A stretch of 64,000 nt of DNA, from NCBI RefSeq assembly GCF_040459645.1, contig NZ_JARVHQ010000001.1:1798001-1862000 (forward strand), given 5' to 3'. This DNA is from Bacillus cereus group sp. RP43 (GTDB lineage Bacteria; Bacillota; Bacilli; Bacillales; Bacillaceae_G). The translations under genes were made by a program, and so were the position numbers. The notes under the pieces were generated by a model that was not told the DNA's origin, did not search any database, and saw only the letters and a list, made by a program, of their open reading frames with translations. Of the stretch, positions 17,701 to 31,559 are shown one piece after another (positions within the stretch are counted from its first letter, which is position 1; every line of letters begins with the position of its first letter).

Positions 17701-18188
17701 GAAAAATTCCTCCCATCTATATGAAATTGTTCCGTAACGGACATATATAACTAGAGGGAAGTATACAAAATTAAAAATGAAGGGTCAAATGAAAGAAAAG
17801 TGCAAAATTTTATAGAATAATAATAAAAGTATGATATTTATGCATAATCTTGAAATTAATAATAATTAAAGTATTGTAAAATCAGCTTTATGTTGTATAA
17901 AGACAGCATTTGAAAAAAATTTTTTAGGGTCAATATGTGTGAAGTTAATTGTAATGTGCTAATCATTTGAGAAACTGTGGAACCTTTGTTATGTTAGTAA
18001 CAATTAGAAAGAGTTTCATAATTCAATTGAGATTTTTCTATATAATAGAAGGGAATGAAAACGTTTTATTAGAAAATGTGTGAAAGGGTAGTTTTTCTTA
18101 TTGTCACGTTGGAAAAGTGAATTCATGAAATGTCCATAGTATTTTCAATTGTTTTTGCTACAATATTGAAGAGGAGAGGAGTGGAATA
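17701..18188. other. Intergenic region between divergent eamA-like gene and ccdA
   Basis: Non-coding, about 490 bases. It contains the TCCGT/ACGGA dyad near the leftward start, a TATAAT-like box at 18042 and a cre-like sequence (TGAAAACGTTTTAT near 18057) about 120 bases before ccdA. No reading frame with a ribosome site was seen. Confidence 0.4.
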
Positions 18189-18896
18189 ATGCAAGATATT
18201 AGTATTTTTTTAGCGTTTGGAGCTGGGTTCTTATCATTTATATCCCCATGTTGCTTACCGCTTTATCCGGCATTTTTATCATACATAACAGGTATGTCGG
18301 TTTCTGAATTGAAAGAAGAAAATGCAATGCTTCGCAAAAGAAGTATGATACATACAGCGTTTTTCTTACTTGGGTTTTCTATTATATTTATCGCAATTGG
18401 ATTTGGTACAAGTTTTATCGGAGGAGTTTTTACGGATTATAAAGATTTAATTAGACAGTTAGGTGGTATATTTATCATCGTGTTCGGTCTTATTATTGTC
18501 GGTGTATTTAAGCCGAAGTTTCTAATGCAAGATCGTAAATTTACTTTTAAAAACCGTCCGAGTGGTTATTTTGGTTCAGTTTTAATTGGATTGGCATTTG
18601 CTGCTGGATGGACACCTTGTACTGGGCCTATATTAGTGTCTGTAATTGGATTAGCTGCAACAAATCCAGAATCGGCAATGATTTATATGATTGCTTACAT
18701 ACTTGGATTTGCTATCCCGTTTTTCGTACTTTCATTCTTTATTACGAAAATGTCTTGGATTAAAAGAAATAGTATGGCGTTCATGAAAATCGGAGGATAC
18801 ATTATGATTGTCATGGGGGTCTTTCTATACTTTAACTGGATGACGAAAATTATCGTATATTTCTCAAGTTTATTTGGTGGATTTACTGGTTTTTAG
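18189..18896 (+). CDS. ccdA: CcdA, membrane thiol reductant conduit for cytochrome c maturation
   Basis: 235 residues, six membrane helices. Moves reducing equivalents from cytoplasmic thioredoxin across the membrane to ResA-type and sporulation thioredoxins. The redox cysteines are in SPCCLPLYP (about residues 19-27) and GWTPCTGP (about 140-147), as in DsbD/CcdA. GAGGAGAGG precedes the ATG. It is followed by ccdC; the response-regulator-like gene that lies between them in B. subtilis is missing here. Confidence 0.93.
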   Translation: MQDISIFLAFGAGFLSFISPCCLPLYPAFLSYITGMSVSELKEENAMLRKRSMIHTAFFLLGFSIIFIAIGFGTSFIGGVFTDYKDLIRQLGGIFIIVFGLIIVGVFKPKFLMQDRKFTFKNRPSGYFGSVLIGLAFAAGWTPCTGPILVSVIGLAATNPESAMIYMIAYILGFAIPFFVLSFFITKMSWIKRNSMAFMKIGGYIMIVMGVFLYFNWMTKIIVYFSSLFGGFTGF

Positions 18897-18987
18897 TATT
18901 ATTCTGTGAAAATGTTGGAAATACTAACGGAAAAGCATATAATGAAATTATATTTTGCGTATAGTCACAAAAAAAGGATGAGAAAAT

Positions 18988-19494
18988 ATGAACATAGTTC
19001 TTTTATCAAGTATCGTTGCTGTTTGTATGGCTGTTGGTGCGATGTTTATTCGTTTAAAAGCAGCTAAGAAACCTGCAACATTGAAAAAAATTATACTCCC
19101 ACCGTTTTTTATGAGCACAGGAGCACTGATGTATGTTTTTCCAGAATTTCGATTAACTCCAGCAGAAATGTTAGAAGCGATTGTCGTTGGTCTATTTTTC
19201 TCTATTTTTCTTATTAAAACATCTAAGTTTGAAATACGCGGACAAGAGATTTATTTGAAGCGTTCAAAAGCATTTGTATTTATTTTAATTGGATTACTTG
19301 TAGTGCGTATTGTGTTTAAAACATACTTAAGTCAATCTCTTGATTTAGGACAACTTAGCGGTATGTTCTTCTTACTTGCGTTTGCGATGATTGTATCATG
19401 GAGAATTGCAATGTACCGTTCCTTTACAAAATTACAGAGGGAAATGGAAAAAGAAGACGGTTTTTATAACGAAAAAGATATGAAATTAACGTGA
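18988..19494 (+). CDS. ccdC: CcdC-family membrane protein
   Basis: 168 residues with about five membrane helices and a charged tail. The conserved run PPFFMSTGALMYVFPEFR is typical of CcdC (YneJ, DUF1453). The name comes from its place in the ccd operon; no catalytic role is established. It lies 91 bases after ccdA and ends at a strong terminator, and yneK lies convergent just beyond. Confidence 0.85.
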   Translation: MNIVLLSSIVAVCMAVGAMFIRLKAAKKPATLKKIILPPFFMSTGALMYVFPEFRLTPAEMLEAIVVGLFFSIFLIKTSKFEIRGQEIYLKRSKAFVFILIGLLVVRIVFKTYLSQSLDLGQLSGMFFLLAFAMIVSWRIAMYRSFTKLQREMEKEDGFYNEKDMKLT

Positions 19495-19513
19495 AAATTG
19501 TATATGTATAAAA

Positions 19514-19548
19514 TAAAAAATACAGCGTCTTTGACGCTGTATTTTTTA
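19514..19548. terminator. Terminator after ccdC
   Basis: Arms AAAAAATACAGCGTC and GACGCTGTATTTTTT around TTT; symmetrical, so it can also stop leftward yneK transcription. Confidence 0.88.
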
Positions 19549-19628
19549 TTGGTATTGTTAGCACCTTCTGTCCCAACCACGACGTATAAAACGTAACTTG
19601 TCGAAAATAGGGAAATAAAAAATGAAGA

Positions 19629-20060
19629 TTATTTTGCAAGTAAAGATTTGTAATTTGAATAATCAATCTCTTTTTCTTGTAGTTTCTTAATTAAAAATTT
19701 ATGATCGCGCTTCGGTGTGGCAACGATATATCCTTGTATAATTAAATCTTGTGTAATTTTTGAAGCGTTTTCCTTTATTGCAAGTTCACCAATTTTACCG
19801 GCAATCTTTGACGTGGCAACATCACGAAATAGTTCAGGAACGGGACTTACTAGTTCTTCTAATAATTGTTTTTGTTCATCATCCCATAAATGTCTCGTTT
19901 TATTAATATAGTGCTCTTCCCAATCTAAAATGGACATACCGTCTTCTTTCGGTAATCGTTTTAAAAATTTTCTGAACATAAAGTATCCACCGATAGACAT
20001 AAGTCCTAATAAAATAACAGTCCATAATACAATAAACCAACTGAACCATCCTTCGAGCAA
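19629..20060 (-). CDS. yneK: YneK-like DUF2621 protein
   Basis: 143 residues: an N-terminal membrane helix (about 8-28) and a soluble domain with WEEHYINKTRHLW and PELFRDVATSKIAGKIGELA. It matches YneK (DUF2621), which ends the ccd cluster in B. subtilis, but here it points the opposite way. The start is a TTG with GGGGGG seven bases upstream. Function unknown. Confidence 0.8.
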   Translation of the reverse strand: MLEGWFSWFIVLWTVILLGLMSIGGYFMFRKFLKRLPKEDGMSILDWEEHYINKTRHLWDDEQKQLLEELVSPVPELFRDVATSKIAGKIGELAIKENASKITQDLIIQGYIVATPKRDHKFLIKKLQEKEIDYSNYKSLLAK

Positions 20061-20164
20061 GTATATCCCCCCTTAAATGATTTCGATTTTCTTTTATTCA
20101 TATTATAAACAGTGAGATTCATAGAAAGCAAGAACGCTTGATCATTTTGACCAAGCGCTGTGAT

Positions 20165-20461
20165 TTAAACGAAGTATAGTTGTTCAACACATAAAATATC
20201 ATTGTCATTTTCTACATATTCAATGATGAGTGTGCCAACTTTACGATCTTTATCTTCAGTTGTGAAAATAGAGTAAGAAGTAAAACGTGTTGTTGATAGG
20301 CCGCTTATATGTGTAGGTAAAGGAATGTAGTCGTTATCGCGGAAGAATTCCATCAGTTCAATATCTTCAAATTCTTTTCGGTCAACTTGTTTGTTTGTAT
20401 AGCGGCGTTGAAGTTGTTTTAAAGATTCATTCCAAGAAATTGCTTTTGTGTCGTATACCAT
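20165..20461 (-). CDS. 98-residue protein of unknown function behind a LexA box
   Basis: A small soluble protein: helical first half (ESLKQLQRRYTNKQVDRKEFEDIELMEF is split by a turn), then strands. I do not recognise a family. GGAG lies before the ATG, and a LexA-type box (20493-20506) is 32 bases upstream of the start, so induction by DNA damage is likely. It has a weak hairpin (CGCTTGATCA/TGACCAAGCG) downstream. A link to the SOS response rests only on that box. Confidence 0.65.
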   Translation of the reverse strand: MVYDTKAISWNESLKQLQRRYTNKQVDRKEFEDIELMEFFRDNDYIPLPTHISGLSTTRFTSYSIFTTEDKDRKVGTLIIEYVENDNDILCVEQLYFV

Positions 20462-20492
20462 TGTTCTATCTCCTTACTGTATGTAATTATTA

Positions 20493-20506
20493 AGAACATA
20501 CGTTCT
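20493..20506. promoter_or_regulatory. LexA (SOS) box
   Basis: AGAACATACGTTCT fits the Bacillus consensus core GAAC-RNRY-GTTY exactly; only the outer C/G pair is A/T. It lies in the promoter region of the leftward 98-residue gene. Confidence 0.65.
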
Positions 20507-20546
20507 AATCTAGTATACTCTTTTTATAAGAAAAGGGAAAGCAAAA

Positions 20547-20582
20547 AATAATGTAAGCTTGGATTTCCAAGCTTACATTATT
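20547..20582 (-). terminator. 17-bp perfect inverted repeat, leftward-facing terminator
   Basis: The arm AATAATGTAAGCTTGGA, TT, then its exact complement (20547-20563 and 20566-20582). On the minus strand it is followed by ATTTTTTG, so it would stop leftward transcripts, yet no leftward gene lies to its right. Confidence 0.6.
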
Positions 20583-20715
20583 GATGCGTCCGTCATAATC
20601 TCTATTTTTTATTATAAGTTACATAAGAATAAGAAACAAGATGATATATATTTTGTTGATGGTTTTCAAAATTCTGTTTATTATTTATGTATTACAGTAC
20701 AAGGGAATGAGAGGG

Positions 20716-21291
20716 ATGACATACGTAATTTCACTCCAAGGACCGATGGCAAGTGGAAAAACAACATTGGCAAAAAGGTTAGAGCAATATGGGCTTTCAA
20801 TTATATACGAAAATCCATATCCAATTGTAGAAAAAAGAAAAGAATTACATTTAGATATGAACTCAAAAGAGGGGTTTATTACAAATCAAAAAATGTTTAT
20901 TGAAGCAAAAATAAAAGAGTTTCAAAATGTGAAATCAGTTATGACTTTTGATCGCGGACCAGAAGATATTGAATTTTATACACTCTTTTATCCGAAGATG
21001 ATAGGGAAAGAGTGGGATATAGAAACAGAGTTAAAAGATGAATTGTATAAATTAAGAGAATGCCGTTCGGATGCAATTTTTTATTTAGATGTTTCGAAAG
21101 AGAATTTGTATGATAGGAAAAACAATGATAGGGCAAGAAATCGAATTACATTTGAGGAACAATTTAAATTAGTAGAAGTTGAAAAAGAATGGTATAAACA
21201 ATTTCCCATAACTTATGTGGACACTAATATATTATCAGTAGACGAATTAGAGGCATATTTTATAGGGTGGCTAAGGGAGAAAAGGCTATGA
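20716..21291 (+). CDS. P-loop kinase (AAA_28/deoxynucleoside kinase-like)
   Basis: 191 residues. Walker A GPMASGKTT at about residues 8-16 and the FDRGPEDIEF segment with a DR-G motif are typical of small nucleotide or deoxynucleoside kinases and thymidylate kinase-like ATPases. The substrate is unknown. Starts at 20707 and 20716 are possible; 20716 has AAGGGA at normal spacing. The stop overlaps the next ATG by 4 bases, so it is coupled to the PfpI-like gene. Confidence 0.75.
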   Translation: MTYVISLQGPMASGKTTLAKRLEQYGLSIIYENPYPIVEKRKELHLDMNSKEGFITNQKMFIEAKIKEFQNVKSVMTFDRGPEDIEFYTLFYPKMIGKEWDIETELKDELYKLRECRSDAIFYLDVSKENLYDRKNNDRARNRITFEEQFKLVEVEKEWYKQFPITYVDTNILSVDELEAYFIGWLREKRL

Positions 21292-21860
21292 AAAAAATAT
21301 TGTTATTCGTATACCCGACATTTGCAGAGTTTGAAATCACGGTAGCAACAGCATTGCTGAAAAATAAATATGAAATCATTACAGCGGGTTTAACAAAAGA
21401 ATTGATTATAAGTGAAACGGGCTTGCAAGTACAACCGCACATAGAATTAAATGAAGTGCGTGTGGAAGAGTATGAGGGGATTCTTATTCCGGGCGGAGAT
21501 GAAATACATATGAAAGAGGCAGAACTGCTTTTTTCAGTTATTCGTCAATTCTCTGAACAAGAAAAATTAGTGGCAGCGATTTGTGCTGGACCGTATGCGT
21601 TAGCAAAAGCAGGCTTATTAAAAGAAATCTCTTATACAGTCACCATAGATTATCAAAAATTAAATTGTTTTCCAGTAGAAAATTTTGTGTATAAAGAAGT
21701 TGTACAGCACGCAAATATTATTACAGCACAAGGACATGCATTTGTGCCATTTGGACTAGCGATTGCCTCTTATTTTGGAGTAGCGAATGAACATGATACA
21801 AATTTTTATCGTGGAAAGGGCAATATAATGATGGAGAATCTTTTACCGGAAAACGTGTAA
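21288..21860 (+). CDS. DJ-1/PfpI-family protein
   Basis: 190 residues, class I glutamine amidotransferase-like fold. The nucleophile elbow is AAICAGPYAL with Cys (about residue 99), and GILIPGGDE carries the conserved Glu/Gly region. Members are chaperones, deglycases, proteases or regulators; the exact one cannot be assigned. Start 21288 overlaps the kinase stop (ATGA) with GGGAGAAAAGG upstream. Confidence 0.82.
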   Translation: MKKILLFVYPTFAEFEITVATALLKNKYEIITAGLTKELIISETGLQVQPHIELNEVRVEEYEGILIPGGDEIHMKEAELLFSVIRQFSEQEKLVAAICAGPYALAKAGLLKEISYTVTIDYQKLNCFPVENFVYKEVVQHANIITAQGHAFVPFGLAIASYFGVANEHDTNFYRGKGNIMMENLLPENV

Positions 21861-21890
21861 AAGCTAGCAAATGCTAGCTTATTTCCTTTT
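21861..21890. terminator. Terminator between convergent genes
   Basis: AAGCTAGCA, AA, TGCTAGCTT followed by a T-rich stretch; lies between the PfpI-like gene and the leftward methyltransferase. Confidence 0.7.
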
Positions 21891-22821
21891 TACATCGATA
21901 AATCACTAACGTTTTCGGATCGCTCCATATACCGTCATGAGTTGTTAATTCATTTTCTATTTCTTTTTTCAGCCAGGCCTTCATTTCGGTGTGAAGAGAC
22001 ATATTATCAGGTATATTCAGCGACGGAAACATGCTAGAAATATAGTTAACGATTGGAGTGGCATGATGAAAAACAAGTGCATTATGAATAATTGTTTCTT
22101 CAACAGTTGGAAAAACAGAGTGTAATAGATCTTTACCATTTTCTAAACAAAATGGAGTTGCTGACGGTGAAGTTTTTGGTAAATCAAATGCGACTAACAT
22201 TTTGTTACACATTTCATCTATACGAGGCAATGAAACTTTAGAGTTTGTTGTAGCTAAAAGGGCACCGCCAGGACGAATTATCTTATGTAATCCTTGAATA
22301 GTTTTTTCGACATCTTTCATGTGGTATAACATATGCCTTGCGATTATCCAATCATAACAATTAGCTTCGAAAGGAAGTTTACTAGCATCACCGAGTTTCC
22401 ATTCGATCATATTATTCTTTAAAGTGGCTTCAGAAAGCATGGTTTCCGATTGATCAAAGCCGGTTAATTGGCCTTTATGACCATTAGTTTGCAAAAGGGA
22501 AAGGAATTTTCCATTAGCGCACCCGACTTCTAATATTTTTTCTTCCCCTTGGAGTTGTAAATGTTCAATGACGAATTCATCTACATTCACTTGTTTTTCT
22601 TCGTAATGTTTATGCGTATTGATACGTGTTTGTAAATGGTCACTAACGTTGTATTGGCGTTTTACATCATTCATTTTTTCACATTCCACCTTTGTGCAAA
22701 ATTGCTGGACCGCATGTGTTAATACGTCTGTTTTATTTAAACCTTCGTAATGGAGTGCCGATTCAAATCTTTCAAGTAATTTCTCTTCAATTCGAAAATG
22801 AATATCTTTTCGCTTTGCCAC
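21874..22821 (-). CDS. Ribbon-helix-helix domain fused to a class I SAM methyltransferase
   Basis: About 315 residues. The N-terminus (about 1-50) looks like a ribbon-helix-helix DNA-binding unit: strand KDIHFRI, helix EKLLERFESALHYEG, helix KTDVLTHAVQQFC. A methyltransferase follows (about 60-240) with motif I ILEVGCANGKF, the acidic GFDQSE after strand 2, and DWIIARHMLYHM. Substrate unknown. GTG at 22821 is preferred since AAAGGGG lies 10 bases upstream; the ATG at 22842 has no ribosome site. The fusion is unusual and could mean DNA-guided or self-regulating activity. Confidence 0.75.
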   Translation of the reverse strand: MAKRKDIHFRIEEKLLERFESALHYEGLNKTDVLTHAVQQFCTKVECEKMNDVKRQYNVSDHLQTRINTHKHYEEKQVNVDEFVIEHLQLQGEEKILEVGCANGKFLSLLQTNGHKGQLTGFDQSETMLSEATLKNNMIEWKLGDASKLPFEANCYDWIIARHMLYHMKDVEKTIQGLHKIIRPGGALLATTNSKVSLPRIDEMCNKMLVAFDLPKTSPSATPFCLENGKDLLHSVFPTVEETIIHNALVFHHATPIVNYISSMFPSLNIPDNMSLHTEMKAWLKKEIENELTTHDGIWSDPKTLVIYRCKKEIS

Positions 22822-22942
22822 TGAAATCTCGCCCCTTTGCATCTGTTAGTGAGACTATAGCACGTCTGAAAAAAATCTGTAAATAAATTGTGTACACAAG
22901 TATGAGAGGGATAAAAAATTGCTTGAATAATATTTTAAACTA

Positions 22943-22971
22943 TTGACGATTTAACCGTTTTCATATATTCT
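22943..22971 (+). promoter_or_regulatory. hut promoter with overlapping CcpA (cre) site
   Basis: TTGACG, 17-base spacer, TATTCT. The spacer contains TTTAACCGTTTTCA (22950-22963), whose reverse strand TGAAAACGGTTAAA fits the cre pattern, so glucose repression by CcpA is expected, as known for hut in Bacillus. Confidence 0.6.
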
Positions 22972-23017
22972 TAAATTAAGTAATATTCAAATAATTCAAA
23001 AGAAATGAGAGAGTCAC

Positions 23018-23458
23018 ATGCTTCTTCAAGGAACACATCGAATTGGTCGTATGGCCATGCTGTTGGCACTTGCGGATGAGAATGAAAGTCCCGTATTATC
23101 TATTCCGAAAGGTTGGAAATATTGTACTGGGAAAGTTGGTTCTATGAATTCGCAAAAAGTAGTAGCAGCAATGGAAACAGCGGCTAAGAGCAACCGAGTT
23201 ATTGAAACAGATGTTTACAGAGAAACACATGCACTTTATCATGCAATTATGGAAGCTTTGTACGGAGTGACGAGAGGTCAAATTCAGTTAGCAGACGTTC
23301 TTCGTACAGTAGGACTTCGCTTTGCGATTGTGCGCGGTACACCATACGACGGAAAAAAAGAAGGCGAATGGGTTGCTGTTGCACTTTATGGAACGATTGG
23401 TGCACCTGTAAAAGGATCTGAGCATGAGGCGATTGGTTTAGGAATTAATCACATATGA
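23018..23458 (+). CDS. hutP: HutP, histidine-responsive antiterminator
   Basis: 146 residues. With histidine and magnesium, HutP binds UAG-type triplets in the leader RNA between hutP and hutH and prevents termination. Its match to B. subtilis HutP is strong: [36 protein letters not shown] and the C-terminal GLGINHI. The protein acts on the RNA element immediately downstream. It is first in the operon hutP-H-U-I-G. Confidence 0.95.
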   Translation: MLLQGTHRIGRMAMLLALADENESPVLSIPKGWKYCTGKVGSMNSQKVVAAMETAAKSNRVIETDVYRETHALYHAIMEALYGVTRGQIQLADVLRTVGLRFAIVRGTPYDGKKEGEWVAVALYGTIGAPVKGSEHEAIGLGINHI

Positions 23459-23466
23459 TTTGCCCA

Positions 23467-23537
23467 TAGTCTATTAGTTAGAAGGGGGCCTTATTTTTTA
23501 GGACAGAAGTCTGTCTTAAAAATATAAGGTCCCCTTT
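23467..23537 (+). promoter_or_regulatory. hut leader: HutP-binding UAG triplets and regulated terminator
   Basis: TAG triplets at 23467-23469, 23475-23477 and 23479-23481 precede a long hairpin from 23482 to 23536 (outer arms AAGGGGGCCTT and AAGGTCCCCTT, inner GACAGA/TCTGTC) ending in a T-rich run. This is the arrangement expected for HutP control of hutH and later genes. Confidence 0.8.
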
Positions 23538-23560
23538 TGCCTTTATAAGGAGGAAAAAGA

Positions 23561-28994
<5,434 letters not shown>

Positions 28995-29060
28995 GCGAAG
29001 AATCGTATGTGTGAAGTTTTGAAGTAATCGTTTTTGTCTTTCATGTTGCACATTATATAA

Positions 29061-29099
29061 AAATACATCGCTACTTATATGTAGGGATGTATTTTTTTG
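29061..29099 (+). terminator. Terminator of the hut operon
   Basis: AAATACATC with an inner GCTAC/GTAG(G) stem, then GATGTATTT and a run of seven T. Confidence 0.85.
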
Positions 29100-29202
29100 T
29101 TTTACAAGGTATATAAAATTGGAGGGAATGGGTGTGAAAAGGTAACAAAAATGCGGGTTTTTTAGTGTTTCTGTACAGATTGAATTTTTATGTATAAATA
29201 AA

Positions 29203-29232
29203 TTGACATGGAAAATAATTTTGTGATATTAT
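29203..29232 (+). promoter_or_regulatory. Promoter of the CarD-like gene
   Basis: TTGACA at 29203-29208, 18-base spacer, TATTAT at 29227-29232, about 70 bases before the TTG start. Confidence 0.6.
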
Positions 29233-29300
29233 AAAAATTTTGCTAAAAAAATAAATGTGTGTTATGCTTGAGAAGGTTACCATATATGGAGGTGGATTAT

Positions 29301-29762
29301 TTGTTTCAAATTGGCGATAACATTGTTTATCCAATGCACGGAGCAGGTATAATTAAAGCCATAGAAGAAAAGGAAATTTCAGGGGAAAAACAACAGTATT
29401 ATGTTATAAAAATGTCGGCTAGTAATATGGAAGTAATGATTCCTATGGGGAAAATATTGAATTCAAATATACGACCAGTTACAAATCTAAAGGCATTAAC
29501 ACACATAATAGATGTTTTTCAACATGGAGAATCAGATAGATTACTTACGTGGAAACAAAGGTATAAATTGAACACTGATAAAATAAAAACGGGTAAAATA
29601 CAAGAAGGTGCTGAAGTTGTACGTGATTTATTACGTATGCAGAAAGAAAAAGCACTTAATGCAAGCGAAAAGAAAATGTTAGATAACGCACATGAATTTT
29701 TGATTAGTGAACTGGGATTAATTGAGGGTATCACAGAAAATCAAATAAAAAGCTTTTGTTAA
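29301..29762 (+). CDS. ydeB: CarD/TRCF-domain transcription factor, YdeB-like
   Basis: 153 residues. The N-terminal RNA-polymerase-interacting (Tudor-like) domain has FQIGDNIVYPMHGAGII, as in CarD and Mfd; a helical DNA-binding domain follows (about 75-153). CarD proteins bind the polymerase beta subunit and stabilise open promoter complexes. The start is the TTG at 29301, with GGAGGT seven bases upstream; this gives the same length as B. subtilis YdeB. Single gene. Confidence 0.85.
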   Translation: MFQIGDNIVYPMHGAGIIKAIEEKEISGEKQQYYVIKMSASNMEVMIPMGKILNSNIRPVTNLKALTHIIDVFQHGESDRLLTWKQRYKLNTDKIKTGKIQEGAEVVRDLLRMQKEKALNASEKKMLDNAHEFLISELGLIEGITENQIKSFC

Positions 29763-30364
29763 GATTCATTGTAGATAATGTATTACATCCCAAAAAAGAT
29801 CTTGAATTTTTTGGGAATATAATTATAGAGAATCAATCATTTCAAAGACATTCAACTCTTTCAAACCACTTTTAGAGCATTAACCTCTTTTGTTATTACT
29901 ACAATCTAATCCATTTTTATTTTTTAATTTCTTTTACGAATGTTCGAGGTTTAATTAAATAACTCGATAAAATAGTTACTTGATTTTTGCAATCCTGATT
30001 CACACTGGCACGGACGAGGAGCCGTAAGGATGAAAGAGAGGTAGGGCTTTCATTGTTTTAGGTATATAAGTTATTATTTTTAGAAGAATACTGAACCACT
30101 CCCACTTCTATTGTTAAGAGATTTTCCATATGTGAGGAGATAATAATTGTTTATTTTCTTTATGTAAAAGAGATAAACGAATTGTTAGCCTTATATGGTC
30201 AACTAAAAAAAGGTTTCCTAATTAGGAAACCTTTTTAATTTTTGTTTTTATTATTCTGTTTGTTTAATATTCGAATTTATAATGGTAAAGACGTATAAAT
30301 TGACGTTACTATCTAAAAGTAAGTATGATGCGATTATAGTTAGATTTTTTTAGGGGGAAGAAAA
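29763..30364. other. 600-base non-coding region with hairpins and possible gene remnants
   Basis: It has a hairpin at 29788-29816 (TCCCAAAAAA/TTTTTTGGGA), a GC-richer island at 30000-30055 out of character with its AT-rich surroundings, and a perfect 30-base palindromic terminator at 30207-30236. Just before that, a frame reading INELLALYGQLKK resembles the first residues of a GNAT acetyltransferase and may be a remnant. No intact gene is seen. Confidence 0.4.
30207..30236. terminator. Palindromic terminator
   Basis: A perfect palindrome: AAAAAGGTTTCCTAA and its exact complement, with A and T tails, able to act in both directions. No intact gene ends here. Confidence 0.7.
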
Positions 30365-31492
30365 ATGACAAGTTCAAATAATAAAGCAGCAAGTATTTAT
30401 GAAGGAACAAATATAAACGCTTGGGGGTCTTTTGAAAATATTGAAGAAACGAAATTATTCCATCCGATTCAAGTTGGATCTTGGTCTCTTCGTAATCGCA
30501 TAGCGATGGCACCGATGACGAGATGTTTTGCAAATAATGAGACTGAAGTCGTTGGTGCTGACGTAGTCGAATATTACCGAAAACGTGCTGCTGATGGAGT
30601 TGGATTAATTATTACAGAAGGAATTGTTATTAGTCCAAGAGCAAAAGGGAATCCAGGAGTTCCAGGTATTTATACACAAGCGCAAGTCGATTCTTGGAAA
30701 CCTGTTACAGAGGCGGTACATAAAGAAGGCGGAACGATTATCGCTCAAATATGGCATGTTGGACGTATGAGTCATCATGAAATAATTGGTGGTCAAATGC
30801 CGCAAGCACCGTCAGCAATTGCTGCGGAAGGGAATGTTCCGCGTTTTCGTAAACCATTTGATACACCAGAAGCAATGACAATAGAAGAAATAAAAGAAGT
30901 TGTTGGTCAATATGCACAAGCTGCAAAAAACGCAATTGAAGCTGGGTTTGATGGAGTAGAAATTCACGGTGCACACGGATATTTAATTGATCAATTTACT
31001 TATGAGTTTGCGAATAAGCGAACTGATAAATACGGCGGTGACTTGAAGCAAAGGTTAACATTTATGAAAGAAGTAACGGAGGCTGTAATTGAAGCAGTTG
31101 GAGCTAATAAAACGCTGCTTCGCTTCTCTGCCTTTAAAGGTGATAACCCTGTCTATATGTGGGAAAACCCAGAACTTGCGATTGAAACTTTTGTAAATAT
31201 GTTCAAAGAAGTTGGATTAACGATGATTCACCCTTCAACGATGAATTATACGGCAGTTATTGCTGACGGAAAGAATTTTCATCAATTAGTAAGAAAATAT
31301 TGGGATGGTACTATCGTAGGAGTAGGGAATTTGAATCCGAAAGAGGCAGAAGAAGCATTGCAAGAAGGAACAATTGATGTAGCGGCGTTCGGAAGACCAT
31401 TAATTGCGAACCCAGATTTTGTTCATCGAATTAAAAATGCTGAAAGTTTAGTTGAATATGACGCGAAAGAGCATCTTGCTACACTAATTTGA
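30365..31492 (+). CDS. Old-yellow-enzyme-family NADH:flavin oxidoreductase (ene-reductase)
   Basis: 375 residues, FMN-binding TIM barrel. It begins with a short extension, then LFHPIQVGSW and the FMN-site run RIAMAPMTRCFA. IWHVGRMSHHEI and GFDGVEIHGAHGYLIDQF carry the His pair and the Tyr/His active-site region, closest to the NemA/OPR branch that reduces maleimides, quinones and nitro esters. A detoxification role is likely. GGGGGAAG precedes the ATG. Confidence 0.88.
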   Translation: MTSSNNKAASIYEGTNINAWGSFENIEETKLFHPIQVGSWSLRNRIAMAPMTRCFANNETEVVGADVVEYYRKRAADGVGLIITEGIVISPRAKGNPGVPGIYTQAQVDSWKPVTEAVHKEGGTIIAQIWHVGRMSHHEIIGGQMPQAPSAIAAEGNVPRFRKPFDTPEAMTIEEIKEVVGQYAQAAKNAIEAGFDGVEIHGAHGYLIDQFTYEFANKRTDKYGGDLKQRLTFMKEVTEAVIEAVGANKTLLRFSAFKGDNPVYMWENPELAIETFVNMFKEVGLTMIHPSTMNYTAVIADGKNFHQLVRKYWDGTIVGVGNLNPKEAEEALQEGTIDVAAFGRPLIANPDFVHRIKNAESLVEYDAKEHLATLI

Positions 31493-31499
31493 ATAAGGA

Positions 31500-31535
31500 T
31501 AAAAGGAGAACACATGAAGTGTTCTCCTTTTATTA
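31500..31535 (+). terminator. Terminator after the ene-reductase
   Basis: AAAAGGAGAACAC and GTGTTCTCCTTTT with a short loop. Confidence 0.8.
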
Positions 31536-31559
31536 TGGAATTTCATAGGAGGAAGCGGG

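Noticed and set aside
19550..19630. Minus-strand tail FDKLRFIRRGWDRRC ending before the ccdC terminator
   Set aside because: Looks protein-like, but there is no start codon or ribosome site and it overlaps the end of yneK; left unassigned.
20559..20903. 114-codon plus-strand frame before and inside the P-loop kinase gene
   Set aside because: Starts in a terminator-like palindrome and runs in the wrong frame over a kinase with a clear Walker A.
30130..30240. GNAT acetyltransferase N-terminal fragment
   Set aside because: INELLALYGQL looks right, but the frame has no standard start codon and is only about 30 codons; too little to list as a pseudogene.
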